The position numbers were made by a program, and so were the translations under genes. From Modestobacter roseus (GTDB taxonomy: Bacteria; Actinomycetota; Actinomycetes; Mycobacteriales; Geodermatophilaceae), in NCBI RefSeq assembly GCF_007994135.1, contig NZ_VLKF01000001.1, forward strand, positions 3,782,001 through 3,846,000: a stretch of 64,000 nucleotides of DNA, written 5' to 3'. This document shows, in pieces, positions 16,778 through 25,106 of this stretch; within the stretch, counting starts at the first letter, position 1, and each line of letters opens with the position of its first letter. The notes under the pieces are model-generated. The model was given only the letters and a program-made list of their open reading frames with translations. It was not told the DNA's origin and did no database searches.

Positions 16778-17593
16778 GTGGCCTGGCTGACCGACCCGTT
16801 CCTGCTCCCGTTCATGCAGCGGGCGCTGCTGGGCGGCGTGCTCGCCGCGGTCACCTGCGCGGTGGTCGGCACCTGGGTCGTCGTCCGGGGGATGGCCTTC
16901 CTCGGTGAGGCGCTCGCCCACGGCATGCTGCCCGGGGTCGCGGTGGCGGTGCTCGCCGGCTGGCCGCCGCTGGTGGGTGCCGCGGTGAGCGCCGGGGTGA
17001 TGAGCGTCGGGGTCGGCGTGGTGTCCCGGCGGGCCGGCCTGTCCCACGACACGGCCATCGGGCTGCTCTTCGTCGGCATGCTCTCGCTCGGGATCGCCAT
17101 CGTCTCCCGGTCGCGTTCCTTCGCCACCGACGTCACGGCGATCCTCTTCGGTGACGTCCTGGGCATCCGGGCCGCCGACCTGTGGCTGCTCGCGGTCGCC
17201 CTGGTCGTCCTGATCGGGGCGACCGCGCTGCTGCACCGGCCCTTCGTCGCGCTGTCCTTCGATCCACGCACCGCGGCCACCCTCGGGCTGCGCCCCCGCG
17301 CGGCGCACGTGGCCATGGTGCTGCTGGTGACGGCGGCGGTCGTCACGTCCTACCAGGCGATCGGCACCCTGCTGGTCGTCGCGCTGCTGCTGGCGCCCGC
17401 TGCCGCGGCCCGCCAGTGGACCGCCCGGTTGCCCTCGACCATGGCGCTCGGGGCGCTGTTCGGCGCCGTGGCCGTGCTCGCCGGCCTGCTCCTGTCCTGG
17501 CACGCCGGCACCGCCGGTGGTGCCTCCATCGCCTTCTCCGCGGTCGCGCTGGTGGCCCTCTCGGTCACCGCGCGCGCCGTCGTCCCCCGCTGA
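16778..17593 (+). CDS. aztB: Zinc ABC transporter permease AztB
   Basis: 271 residues, eight or so hydrophobic helices, ABC-3 family (ZnuB-like): LLGGVLAAVTCAVVGTWVVVRGMAFLGEALAHG, then GLLFVGMLSLGIAIVSR, then VTAAVVTSYQAIGTLLVVALLLAPAAAA. The first conserved segment with GEALAHG is the family hallmark. The GTG start has no ribosome site and lies just after the Zur-like promoter, consistent with leaderless translation. It begins the aztB / aztD-like / aztC operon. Confidence 0.88.
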   Translation: MAWLTDPFLLPFMQRALLGGVLAAVTCAVVGTWVVVRGMAFLGEALAHGMLPGVAVAVLAGWPPLVGAAVSAGVMSVGVGVVSRRAGLSHDTAIGLLFVGMLSLGIAIVSRSRSFATDVTAILFGDVLGIRAADLWLLAVALVVLIGATALLHRPFVALSFDPRTAATLGLRPRAAHVAMVLLVTAAVVTSYQAIGTLLVVALLLAPAAAARQWTARLPSTMALGALFGAVAVLAGLLLSWHAGTAGGASIAFSAVALVALSVTARAVVPR

Positions 17594-17614
17594 ACCCGAT
17601 CTCTGGAGCCCTCC

Positions 17615-18820
17615 GTGTCCCGTCCGCCCCGCTTCGCCCTGAGTGCCCTGACCTGCGTGCTGCTGCTCGCCGGCTGCGGCTCCGACGCCGTCGAGCCCTC
17701 CAGCGCGGGCGCGGCGCCGACCACCGGGGGGCACGGCTACGTCGAGGGCGCCGCCGAGCTGACCGAGCCGCAGCTGCAGCTGGCCTACCTCGACGACGCG
17801 GGCTCGGTGCGCGCCGTCGACCTGCTCACCGAGGAGTCGGCCGAGCTGGGTGACGTGGGCGGCGTCGCGGCGGTCGCCACCGACGGCCGTTTCCTGTTCG
17901 CGGCCTCCGAGCCCGACGGCGAGCTCACCGTCGTCGACACCGGCACCTGGACCGTCGACCACGGCGACCACGTGCACTACTACCGGGCCCCGGCCCGGGT
18001 GGTCGGCACGCTGGACTGGTCCGGCGGCGTCCGGGCGGCCTCGTCGGAGACCCTCACCGCGCTGTTCTCCCCGGACACCGGCGCCGGGCTCGTGCTCGAC
18101 CGCACGGCGCTGGGCGACGGCGAGCTGACCGAGGTCGCCCGGGTGGACGCCGAGCCGCACGACGGCGCCCTGGTGCCGCTGGGCAACCGGCTGGTCGCCA
18201 CCACGGCCGGGTCCGTCGTGGCCCTGGACGCCGACGGCGAGCAGCTGCCCGGGGCCGAGACCGAGTGCGCCGAGCCGCGCGGTGGGCACGCCACCCGGGT
18301 CGGGGTGGTCGTCTCCTGCGCCGACGGCGCGGTGCTGGCCACCGGCACCGAGGACGGCGTGGCCTTCGAGCGCATCCCCTACCCCGAGCCGGTGGCCGAC
18401 GAGGACCGGGCTGCCGCGTTCGCCAACCGCGCGGGCCGCCCGTCGGTGGCCGCGCCGGCGGGGCAGCGCGGCGTGTGGGTGCTGGACAGCCGGGCGCGCA
18501 CCTGGCAGCTGGTGCCCACCGACACCCCCTGGGTGCACGCGGTGGCCGCCGACGACGCCGAGGACCGGGTGGTCGGGGTCGACACGGCGGGCCGGGTCGT
18601 CGTCCTCACCCCCGAGGACGGCGCGATCGTGGCGACCGAGCAGCTGCTGCCGGTCGACCGGCTCGACGAGGTCGACCTGCAGGTGGACGCCGACCGGGCC
18701 TACGTGAACGTGCCGGGCGGCGACCGGCTGGTCGAGGTGGACTACGCCGACGGCGCGCGGCTGGCCCGCTCGTTCCCGACCGAGGTCGCGCCGGCGCACC
18801 TCGCGGAGACCGGGCTGTGA
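17615..18820 (+). CDS. AztD-like zinc metallochaperone lipoprotein (paralogue 1)
   Basis: 401 residues. Lipobox LLLAGC, then a short linker with GHGYVEG, then a beta-propeller-like body of repeated strands. A His cluster HGDHVHYY and a Cys-x(7)-His motif (ECAEPRGGHA, with a second Cys after VVVS) are candidate zinc ligands. AztD proteins hand zinc to the binding protein AztC in the periplasm; here it would act at the outer face of the membrane. It lies between aztB and aztC and overlaps aztC by 4 nt (GTGA). Compared with the second AztD gene it has the HGDH cluster but has lost the His-His-Gly motif. Confidence 0.75.
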   Translation: MSRPPRFALSALTCVLLLAGCGSDAVEPSSAGAAPTTGGHGYVEGAAELTEPQLQLAYLDDAGSVRAVDLLTEESAELGDVGGVAAVATDGRFLFAASEPDGELTVVDTGTWTVDHGDHVHYYRAPARVVGTLDWSGGVRAASSETLTALFSPDTGAGLVLDRTALGDGELTEVARVDAEPHDGALVPLGNRLVATTAGSVVALDADGEQLPGAETECAEPRGGHATRVGVVVSCADGAVLATGTEDGVAFERIPYPEPVADEDRAAAFANRAGRPSVAAPAGQRGVWVLDSRARTWQLVPTDTPWVHAVAADDAEDRVVGVDTAGRVVVLTPEDGAIVATEQLLPVDRLDEVDLQVDADRAYVNVPGGDRLVEVDYADGARLARSFPTEVAPAHLAETGL

Positions 18821-19713
18821 GGCGCGTGGCCGGGCTGCTCCTCGCAGCGCTGCTCCTCACCGGTTGTGGTGGCGCCGCGGCCGGTGACCGGCCGCTGGTG
18901 GTGGTCACCACGAACATCCTGGGCGACGTCGTCGGCGAGCTGGTGGGGGACCAGGCCGAGGTGGTCACGCTCATGCAGCCCGGCGCCGATCCGCACTCGT
19001 TCGAGGTGTCGGCGCAGGAGGCGGCCCGGATGCGCGCCGCGGACCTCCTGGTCGCCAACGGCCTGGGGCTGGAGGAGGGGGTGCTGACCCACGTCGACGC
19101 CGCCCGGGAGGACGGCGTCCCGGTCGTGGAGGCGGGGGAGTTCGTCGAGCCGGTCGAGTGGACCACCGAGGACGCCTCCGGGGTCGACCCGCACTTCTGG
19201 ACCGACCCGCAGCAGGTGCGGGCCGTCGTCGACGGGGTGGGCGGGGCGCTGGCCGACGTCGACGGTCTGGACGCCGACCAGCTGGCCGCCGACGTCGCCC
19301 GGTACCGCGCGGAGGTCGCCGAGCTCGACGCGGAGCTGGCGGCGGAGTTCGCGCAGATCCCCGCGGAGCGCCGGGCCCTGGTCACCAACCACCACGTGTT
19401 CGGCCACCTCGCCGCGCGGTACGGCTTCACGGTGGTGGGCGCGGTGATCCCCAGCGGTACCACGCTGGCCTCGCCCAGCGCCAGCGACCTCGACGAGCTG
19501 GCCACCGCGGTCCGCGAGGCCGGGGTCCGCACGGTCTTCGCCGACTCCTCGCAGCCCGACCGGCTGGCCCAGGTGATGGCGGAGCAGGCCGGCCTCGACG
19601 TCGCCGTCGTCCCGCTGTTCACCGAGTCGCTGACCGCCGACGGGGGTGGCGCGGACACCTACCTGGAGATGATGCGGGCCAACACCGCGGACATCGTCGA
19701 CGGGCTCCGCTGA
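18817..19713 (+). CDS. aztC: Zinc ABC transporter substrate-binding protein AztC
   Basis: 298 residues with lipobox LLLTGC. It belongs to cluster A-I metal-binding proteins. Expected zinc ligands fall at His60 (GADPHSF), His126 (DPHFWTD), His192/193 (NHHVFGH) and Asp280 (GGADTY), which matches AztC spacing. The long His-rich loop of ZnuA is absent, as in AztC, which relies on AztD for loading. The GTG overlaps the upstream stop. It completes the aztB operon; the ATPase is divergent. Confidence 0.88.
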   Translation: MRRVAGLLLAALLLTGCGGAAAGDRPLVVVTTNILGDVVGELVGDQAEVVTLMQPGADPHSFEVSAQEAARMRAADLLVANGLGLEEGVLTHVDAAREDGVPVVEAGEFVEPVEWTTEDASGVDPHFWTDPQQVRAVVDGVGGALADVDGLDADQLAADVARYRAEVAELDAELAAEFAQIPAERRALVTNHHVFGHLAARYGFTVVGAVIPSGTTLASPSASDLDELATAVREAGVRTVFADSSQPDRLAQVMAEQAGLDVAVVPLFTESLTADGGGADTYLEMMRANTADIVDGLR

Positions 19714-19727
19714 CCCAGTGTTGGAAA

Positions 19728-19749
19728 TGAGAATCGTTATCAGTAGGGT
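19728..19749 (+). promoter_or_regulatory. Zur-like box and leaderless promoter of aztD
   Basis: TGAGAATCGTTATCA (19728-19742) is followed by TAGGGT (19744-19749), 7 nt before the ATG at 19757. Aligned with the aztB promoter, the two read TGAGAA-CG/TC-GTT, then CAGTA, then GTTCC at the same spacing. The gene therefore has its own zinc-responsive promoter rather than depending on read-through from aztC. Confidence 0.7.
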
Positions 19750-19756
19750 TCCTGTC

Positions 19757-20998
19757 ATGAACTCTGCGCGTCTGTCCGCTCCGACCCGCCTGGCGATGCT
19801 GGGCGCGGTCGGTCTCCTCGTCGCCGGTTGCTCCAGCTCCGGCGACACCGACTCCGAGGCCTCGTCCGGCGAGGTCTCCCCGGCCGCCTCCGTCGAGGAG
19901 GTGTCGGCCGCGCAGCCCCGCGTGGTGCTCACCTACGACGGCGGCGTCCTGGTGCTCGACGCCGACACCCTCGAGGTCGTCGGCGACCACGAGAAGGGCG
20001 GCTTCCTCCGGGTCAACGCCGCCGGTGACGGCCGGCACGCCCTGCTCACCACCGACGAGGGCTTCCAGGTGATCGACGCCGGCGTCTGGACCGACGGCGG
20101 CACCTCCTACGCCGGCGAGTCCGAGCTGACCGACGACGTCTTCGCCGCCGACACCGCCGGGCACGTCGTCGTCCACGGCGACCGCACGGTGCTGTTCGCC
20201 GACGGCACCGGCGACATCACCTCCTTCGAGACCGCCGCCCTGCGCAGCTCCGAGGGTCTGCCGGAGACCGAGGAGTGGACGTCGGAGGCCGCCCACCACG
20301 GCGTCGCCATCGAGCTCGAGGACGGCCGCATGCTGTCCACCCTCGGCAACGAGGACGGGCGCAGCGGCGTCCGCGTGCTCGACCCCGCCGGTGAGGAGAC
20401 CGCCCGCAACGAGGAGTGCCCGGGCGTGCACGGCGAGGGCACCGTGGCCGGCGAGGTCGCCGTCTTCGGCTGCGACGACGGCGTGCTGGTCTTCGACGGC
20501 GAGTTCACCAAGCTCCCCGCCCCCGACGAGTACGGCCGCACCGGCAACATCTTCACCACCGAGTCCTCGCCGGTCGCGCTGGGCGACTACAAGAGCGACC
20601 CGGACCTGGAGGGCTACCTGCTCTCCGACATCGCGCTGGTCGACACCGCGGCCGGCACCCTGACGATCGTCCCGCTGCCCGAGGGCGTGCAGTACACCTT
20701 CCGCGACCTGGCCCGCGGCCCGCGGGACGAGGCGGTCGTGCTCGGCTCGGACGGTGGCCTGCACCTGTTCGACGAGGAGTCCGGTGAGCTGCTGGAGAGC
20801 TTTCCGGTGATCGACGCCTGGGAGGGCCCGGCCGAGTGGCAGGACCCGCACCCGGCGCTGAAGGTCGTCGACGGGATCGCCTACGTCACCGAGCCGGCCG
20901 CGAACGCGGTGCACGCGGTCGACCTGGCCACCGGCGAGGTGCTGGCCACCGGCGAGCTCGACGTCACCCCGAACGAGATCGCCGTCGTCACCGGCTGA
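19757..20998 (+). CDS. aztD: Zinc metallochaperone AztD (lipoprotein)
   Basis: 413 residues. Signal peptide with lipobox LLVAGC, then a low-complexity Asp/Ser/Glu linker, then a propeller-like repeat protein. Motifs typical of AztD are present: AAHHGVAIELEDGR, ECPGVHGEG followed by FGCDDGVLVFDG, and the C-terminal HAVDLATGEV. The HGDH cluster of the upstream paralogue is absent. Its role would be to bind zinc outside the membrane and pass it to AztC. It has its own Zur-like promoter and a strong terminator after the stop. Confidence 0.8.
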   Translation: MNSARLSAPTRLAMLGAVGLLVAGCSSSGDTDSEASSGEVSPAASVEEVSAAQPRVVLTYDGGVLVLDADTLEVVGDHEKGGFLRVNAAGDGRHALLTTDEGFQVIDAGVWTDGGTSYAGESELTDDVFAADTAGHVVVHGDRTVLFADGTGDITSFETAALRSSEGLPETEEWTSEAAHHGVAIELEDGRMLSTLGNEDGRSGVRVLDPAGEETARNEECPGVHGEGTVAGEVAVFGCDDGVLVFDGEFTKLPAPDEYGRTGNIFTTESSPVALGDYKSDPDLEGYLLSDIALVDTAAGTLTIVPLPEGVQYTFRDLARGPRDEAVVLGSDGGLHLFDEESGELLESFPVIDAWEGPAEWQDPHPALKVVDGIAYVTEPAANAVHAVDLATGEVLATGELDVTPNEIAVVTG

Positions 20999-21011
20999 CC
21001 CCGACCACCTC

Positions 21012-21050
21012 CGATCGCCCGGGCCGGCACCTCGCCGGCCCGGGCGATCG
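21012..21050. terminator. Bidirectional hairpin after aztD
   Basis: Perfect 17-bp GC-rich arms (21012-21028 and 21034-21050) with loop ACCTC, between the convergent aztD and aldo/keto reductase genes, 13 nt after the aztD stop. Confidence 0.8.
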
Positions 21051-21055
21051 CCGTC

Positions 21056-22087
21056 TCAGCGGCGGCGGGCTGCCGGGGTGAGCGCGGGCGTCGTCCACAT
21101 GTTGTCGCCGACGTTGATCGTGTGGCCGGGCGGGACGATCGCGTCGATCCGGTCGAGGACGTCGTCCGACAGCTCGACGTCGTCGGCGGCCAGGTAGGAC
21201 TCCAGGTGGTCCATCGTCCGCGGCCCGACGATCGCCGAGGTCACCGCCGGGTGCCGGACGACGAAGGCGATGGCCAGCTGCACCAGTGTCAGCCCGGACT
21301 CGTCGGCGAGCGCGCCGAGGGCGTCGGCGGCGTCCAGCTTCGCGGCGTTCGCCGGGTTCGCGGCGTCGTAGACCCCGGGGAAGCGCTGCGCCCGGCCGAC
21401 CGAGCCCGGGCCGCTGACCTCCTGGCCCTTGCGGTACTTGCCGGACAGCCAGCCGCCGGCCAGCGGGCTGTAGCTGAGCACGCCCATGCCGTACCGCTGG
21501 GCGGTGGGCAGGACGTCGACCTCCACGGCGCGGGTCAGGATCGAGTACGGCGGCTGCTCGGTGCGGAACCGCTCCCGGCCGCGGCGCTCGGCGGTCCACT
21601 GCGCCTCGACGATCTCCGACGCCGGCACGGTGGAGGCGCCGAAGGCCCGGATCTTGCCGGCGTGCACCAGGTCGGACAGTGCGCCCAGGGCCTCGTCGAC
21701 GTCGGTGGCCGGGTCGAGCCGGTGCAGCTGGTAGAGGTCGATCCAGTCGGTGCCGAGGCGGCGCAGCGAGTTCTCCACCGCCTCGGTGATCCAGCGCCGG
21801 GACATCCCGCGCTGGTTCGGGTCCTGCCCGAACGGCAGGCCGACCTTGGTGGCCAGGACGACGCCGTCGCGCCGTCCGCCGGCCAGGGCCTTGCCGACGA
21901 CCTCCTCGGACTCGCCGCCGGAGTAGACGTCGGCGGTGTCGATGAACGTGATCCCGGCGTCGAGGGCGCGGTGGACGATCCGCACGCCCTCGTCGTGGTC
22001 GGGGTTGCCGACGGCGCCGAACATCATGGCGCCGAGGCAGAGCTGGCTGACGGACATGCCGGTCCGGCCCAGGGGTCGCTGTTCCAC
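21056..22087 (-). CDS. Aldo/keto reductase
   Basis: 343 residues, AKR TIM barrel. Asp50 (FIDTADVY), Tyr55, Lys81 (LATKVG) and a His in YQLHRLDP form the catalytic tetrad; the C-terminal AIVGPRTMDHLE segment binds NADPH. It resembles the YajO/Tas-like group, whose substrates are loosely defined aldehydes and ketones. The GTG at 22087 has the ribosome site GAGGAG. It is divergent from a TetR gene, with two operator-like dyads between them, so it is probably the regulated target. Confidence 0.9.
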   Translation of the reverse strand: MEQRPLGRTGMSVSQLCLGAMMFGAVGNPDHDEGVRIVHRALDAGITFIDTADVYSGGESEEVVGKALAGGRRDGVVLATKVGLPFGQDPNQRGMSRRWITEAVENSLRRLGTDWIDLYQLHRLDPATDVDEALGALSDLVHAGKIRAFGASTVPASEIVEAQWTAERRGRERFRTEQPPYSILTRAVEVDVLPTAQRYGMGVLSYSPLAGGWLSGKYRKGQEVSGPGSVGRAQRFPGVYDAANPANAAKLDAADALGALADESGLTLVQLAIAFVVRHPAVTSAIVGPRTMDHLESYLAADDVELSDDVLDRIDAIVPPGHTINVGDNMWTTPALTPAARRR

Positions 22088-22123
22088 GGGGTGCTCCTCG
22101 GTCTGGGTAGGCTGTGCCCGAAA

Positions 22124-22163
22124 CGGACAGCCTGTCCGCTCACCGTAACGGACACCCTTTCCG
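22124..22163. promoter_or_regulatory. Paired TetR operator dyads
   Basis: CGGACAGCCTGTCCG (22124-22138) is a perfect 7-1-7 palindrome. A second, imperfect copy CGGACACCCTTTCCG (22149-22163) lies 25 bp away centre to centre and 11 nt before the TetR start. They fill the divergent gap between the aldo/keto reductase and TetR genes, fitting autoregulation plus control of the reductase. Confidence 0.7.
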
Positions 22164-22174
22164 GTTAGGAAGTC

Positions 22175-22714
22175 ATGCCTCCCAGAAGAGCGGATGCCGA
22201 GCGCAACCGGGGCCGGATCCTCGAGGTCGCGCGAGCCGGGTTCGCCGAAGGCGCTGTGCTCTCCATGGCTGAGATCGCCCGCCGCGCCGACGTCGGCATG
22301 GCGACGCTCTACCGGAACTTCCCGGGCCGGCAGGACCTGCTGGAGGCGCTGTACACCGACCAGGTCGACGCCGTCTGCGCCGCGGCCGCCTCGCCGGAGG
22401 GCGAGACCGCGGGTGAACGGCTGCTCGCCTGGGTGCTCCGGTTCGCCGAGTTCTTCGCCAGCAAGCACCAGATCGCCGCCGAGCTGCTCGCCCAGGCGGA
22501 GGGGCCGGGGCCGGTGCTGGACCGCAGCCGGGAGCGGGTGCTCGCCGCCGGCCGGCCACTGCTGGCCGCCGCGCAGGAGGCGGGGGAGATCCGCGGTGAC
22601 CTGACCCTGGAGCAGGTGCTCGACATGGTCATCGCGGTCAGCGCGATCCACGGCGACCCCGAGTACTCCCGCCCGATCCTGGCCACCGCTCTGGACGGTC
22701 TGCGCGTCAGCTGA
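22175..22714 (+). CDS. TetR family transcriptional regulator
   Basis: 179 residues. The N-terminal DNA-binding domain reads RGRILEVARAGFAEG then MAEIARRADVGMATLYRNFPGRQDLLEALY, the classic TetR helix-turn-helix. The rest is a helical ligand domain of unknown specificity. A short purine run AGGAAG precedes the ATG. The position beside two CGGACA dyads suggests that it represses itself and the divergent aldo/keto reductase. Confidence 0.9.
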   Translation: MPPRRADAERNRGRILEVARAGFAEGAVLSMAEIARRADVGMATLYRNFPGRQDLLEALYTDQVDAVCAAAASPEGETAGERLLAWVLRFAEFFASKHQIAAELLAQAEGPGPVLDRSRERVLAAGRPLLAAAQEAGEIRGDLTLEQVLDMVIAVSAIHGDPEYSRPILATALDGLRVS

Positions 22715-22716
22715 GG

Positions 22717-23700
22717 TCAGGCCTCCGGCGTTGCCGCGGGCAGGCGGAGCCGGACCGCGGTACCCGCGCCGAGCCGGCTGTCGGCGGCGACCGTGCCGCC
22801 GTGCCGCTCCACCACCGCCCGGACCAGGGGCAGCCCGAGCCCGCTGCCGGGCACCCGGCGGGCCCGCGGGCTGCGGTACAGCTCCTCCCAGACGTGCGGC
22901 AGGTCGGTGGGGTCGATGCCCGCGCCGGTGTCGGCGACCTCGATGAGCACAGACCCGGCGGTCTCCCGGGCCCGCACCTCCACCGTCCCGCCGGTCGGCG
23001 TGTACTTGACCGCGTTGTCGACCAGGTTGACCACGGCGAGCGAGAGCAGGTCGTAGTCCCCCCGCACCGGCGGCAGCGGCCACGGCGCGCGGGGCAGGTC
23101 CAGCCGGATGTCCCGTCCCGCGGCGTCCGGTTGCTCACCGACGACCTCCACCGCCTCGGTCAGGAGTGCGGAGACGTCGACCGGTTCGGAGTCGAGCGAG
23201 CCGGTCTGCACCTCGGCGATCTTGCGCAGGTCCGCGGTCAGCCGGCTGAGCCGGAGCAGCTGCTCCCCGATGCTGCCCAGCGCCGTGTGCAGGTCGGCGC
23301 CGGGCTCGGCGGCCGCGGCGTTCGCGACGGCGGCGCGCATCGCGGTGAGCGGGTTCTTCAGTTCGTGGTCCAGCCGGGAGAGCAGGAGCCGCCGGTCCGC
23401 GGCGGCGGCCTCGGCCTGGTCCACGACGACCTGTCGCCGGTGCCGCTGCCGCTCCCAGGCCCCGGCCACGACGACGCCGGCGAGCAGGCTCAGCGCGAGG
23501 CCGGCCGCCAGCAGCCAGTCGCTCCGCAGCGCACTCCCCTGGACGCCGACCCGGGGGTCGCCGAGCGTGCCGGTGTGGGCCGCGATCTCGGCGGCGATCC
23601 CGAGCAGTGCCGGCAGCCCGGCGAGCAGTCCGGCCCCGATCCAGCCCCCGGGCGGGCGGCGGCGAGGAGCCCGGCGGGCTGGGCGGCGCGGCTCAGGCAC
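22717..23700 (-). CDS. Sensor histidine kinase (HisKA type)
   Basis: 327 residues. Two hydrophobic helices (about 21-40 and 63-82) flank a short external loop; then HisKA with the H-box RLDHELKNPLTAMR, N-box NLVDNAVKYT, G1 DTGAGI and G2 GSGLGLP. It is the partner of the OmpR-type regulator whose gene overlaps its start by 8 nt. The sensed signal is unknown; the external loop has only about 25 residues. Confidence 0.88.
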   Translation of the reverse strand: MPEPRRPARRAPRRRPPGGWIGAGLLAGLPALLGIAAEIAAHTGTLGDPRVGVQGSALRSDWLLAAGLALSLLAGVVVAGAWERQRHRRQVVVDQAEAAAADRRLLLSRLDHELKNPLTAMRAAVANAAAAEPGADLHTALGSIGEQLLRLSRLTADLRKIAEVQTGSLDSEPVDVSALLTEAVEVVGEQPDAAGRDIRLDLPRAPWPLPPVRGDYDLLSLAVVNLVDNAVKYTPTGGTVEVRARETAGSVLIEVADTGAGIDPTDLPHVWEELYRSPRARRVPGSGLGLPLVRAVVERHGGTVAADSRLGAGTAVRLRLPAATPEA

Positions 23701-24400
23701 GTTCGACGGGGGCGGAGAAGCGGTAGCCCATCCCGGGCACCGTGGTGATCAGCGTCGGGTTCGCAGCGTCGTCCTCCAGCACCCGGCGCAGCTCGGCCAC
23801 CCGGGTGTCGACCGCGCGGGCGCTGCTCTGGTAGGTCCAGCCCCAGACCGCCTCCAGCAACCGTTCCCGGGACAGCAGCTCGTCCGGGTGGGTCATGAAG
23901 TAGCCGAGCAGCACGGTCGCGCGCGGCGTCAGCACCACTTCGTGGTCGTCCCGGTGCACGCGCTGGGAGGCGCGGTCGAGCACCACGCTGCCCGCCCGCA
24001 GCCGTTGCGCCCCGGTCAGTGACGGGCCGTCGCCGCCCGGGCCGCGGCGCAGCACCGCGCGGATCCGGGCGACCAGCTCCTGCGGGTCGAACGGCTTGTT
24101 GAGGTAGTCGTCGGCGCCCTCCTCGAGGGCCATCGCGCGCTCGGCCGACTCCCCGACCTGGGTGAGCAGGATGACCGGCAGCGCGCCGTGCTCCTTCCGC
24201 ACGCGACGCAGCACCGCACGCCCGTCCAGCCCGGGCAGCAGCACGTCGAGGACCAGCAGGTCCGGGACGGCGGAGCCGAGCAGCTCCAGGGCGCTCTCGC
24301 CGTCCCGGGCGACCCGCACGTCGAAGCCCGCCCGGCTGAGGAACGGGGTCAGGTTGTCGGTGATCGCCGGTTCGTCGTCGACGAGCAGCACGCTCGGCAT
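23693..24400 (-). CDS. OmpR-type response regulator
   Basis: 235 residues. Receiver: DDE (8-10), phospho-acceptor Asp52 (VLDVLLPG), LLTQ, and KPF. The C-terminal winged helix (VVLTPRATVLLGYFMTHPDELLSRERLLEAVWG; ARAVDTRVAELRRVLEDD; TVPGMGYRF) binds DNA. A GGGGGAGGAG ribosome site precedes the ATG. It forms an operon with the downstream kinase. The upstream DUF4232 lipoprotein gene reads in the same direction 16 nt away but has its own promoter. Confidence 0.9.
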   Translation of the reverse strand: MPSVLLVDDEPAITDNLTPFLSRAGFDVRVARDGESALELLGSAVPDLLVLDVLLPGLDGRAVLRRVRKEHGALPVILLTQVGESAERAMALEEGADDYLNKPFDPQELVARIRAVLRRGPGGDGPSLTGAQRLRAGSVVLDRASQRVHRDDHEVVLTPRATVLLGYFMTHPDELLSRERLLEAVWGWTYQSSARAVDTRVAELRRVLEDDAANPTLITTVPGMGYRFSAPVERA

Positions 24401-24416
24401 CGGTCTCCTCCCCCGC

Positions 24417-25079
24417 TCAGCGGTAGGCCTGCTGCTGGATCGTGCCGCCCTGGCACACCGGGCCGAGGCTCCACGCCAGCGCCAGCGGCTCGGTCTCGTC
24501 CGGCGGGATGACCGACAGCGTCGTCGGCTCGGGCTGGCACGGCCCGGAGTCGGCGTCGGCGGCGCCGGGGATGACGGCCCAGGTCAGCTCGGACGTCGTG
24601 GTGCCGCCGGGCCCCACGGTGACCGTCGCCGGTGCCGGCGGTGACACCCGGTCCTGCTCGGTGGCCAGGTGCTGCTGGTACTCGTCGATCAGCTGGACGC
24701 CGCCGTACCCACGGACGTGACAGGTCGAGCCGCTGATGTTGCGCAGTTCGATCTGCGCGTGCCGGTGGCCGGCCGAGGAGTCCTCGGTCACCAGGCGGCC
24801 GACGAGGTCGCCGGAGTGGCAGCGCTCCACCGCGGGCGATGTTCCCCCGTCGCCTGCGGGAGCCGGTGGGGACGAGCTCGTGGTCGGCGTCGTCGACCCC
24901 GCCGGTGCGGGGGACCCGTCGGGCGACGTCGCCGTCGGTGCACCGGTGCGGGTGGGCGGACCACCGGTGGACGAGGTGTCGTCCGTGGCGGTGACGCTGC
25001 CCTCGAACGAGCAGCCGGCGAGCACGAGCCCGCACCCGGCGACGACCAGCGCGCGCAGCACGGGCCGGGCCGAGATCAC
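24417..25079 (-). CDS. DUF4232 domain lipoprotein
   Basis: 220 residues. Signal peptide with lipobox LVLAGC, a Ser/Thr/Pro/Gly-rich linker (about 25-80), then a DUF4232 domain with paired Cys (VERCHSGDL, STCHVRGYGGVQL, GPCQPE, GPVCQGG). The function of the domain is unknown; it is common in secreted actinobacterial proteins. The GTG follows TAGGGT (25091-25086) by 6 nt with no ribosome site, so it is probably leaderless. It may be co-transcribed with the two-component genes downstream. Confidence 0.82.
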   Translation of the reverse strand: MISARPVLRALVVAGCGLVLAGCSFEGSVTATDDTSSTGGPPTRTGAPTATSPDGSPAPAGSTTPTTSSSPPAPAGDGGTSPAVERCHSGDLVGRLVTEDSSAGHRHAQIELRNISGSTCHVRGYGGVQLIDEYQQHLATEQDRVSPPAPATVTVGPGGTTTSELTWAVIPGAADADSGPCQPEPTTLSVIPPDETEPLALAWSLGPVCQGGTIQQQAYR

Positions 25080-25106
25080 GGGCCCACCCTAGGCCGGTTG
25101 GGCTCC

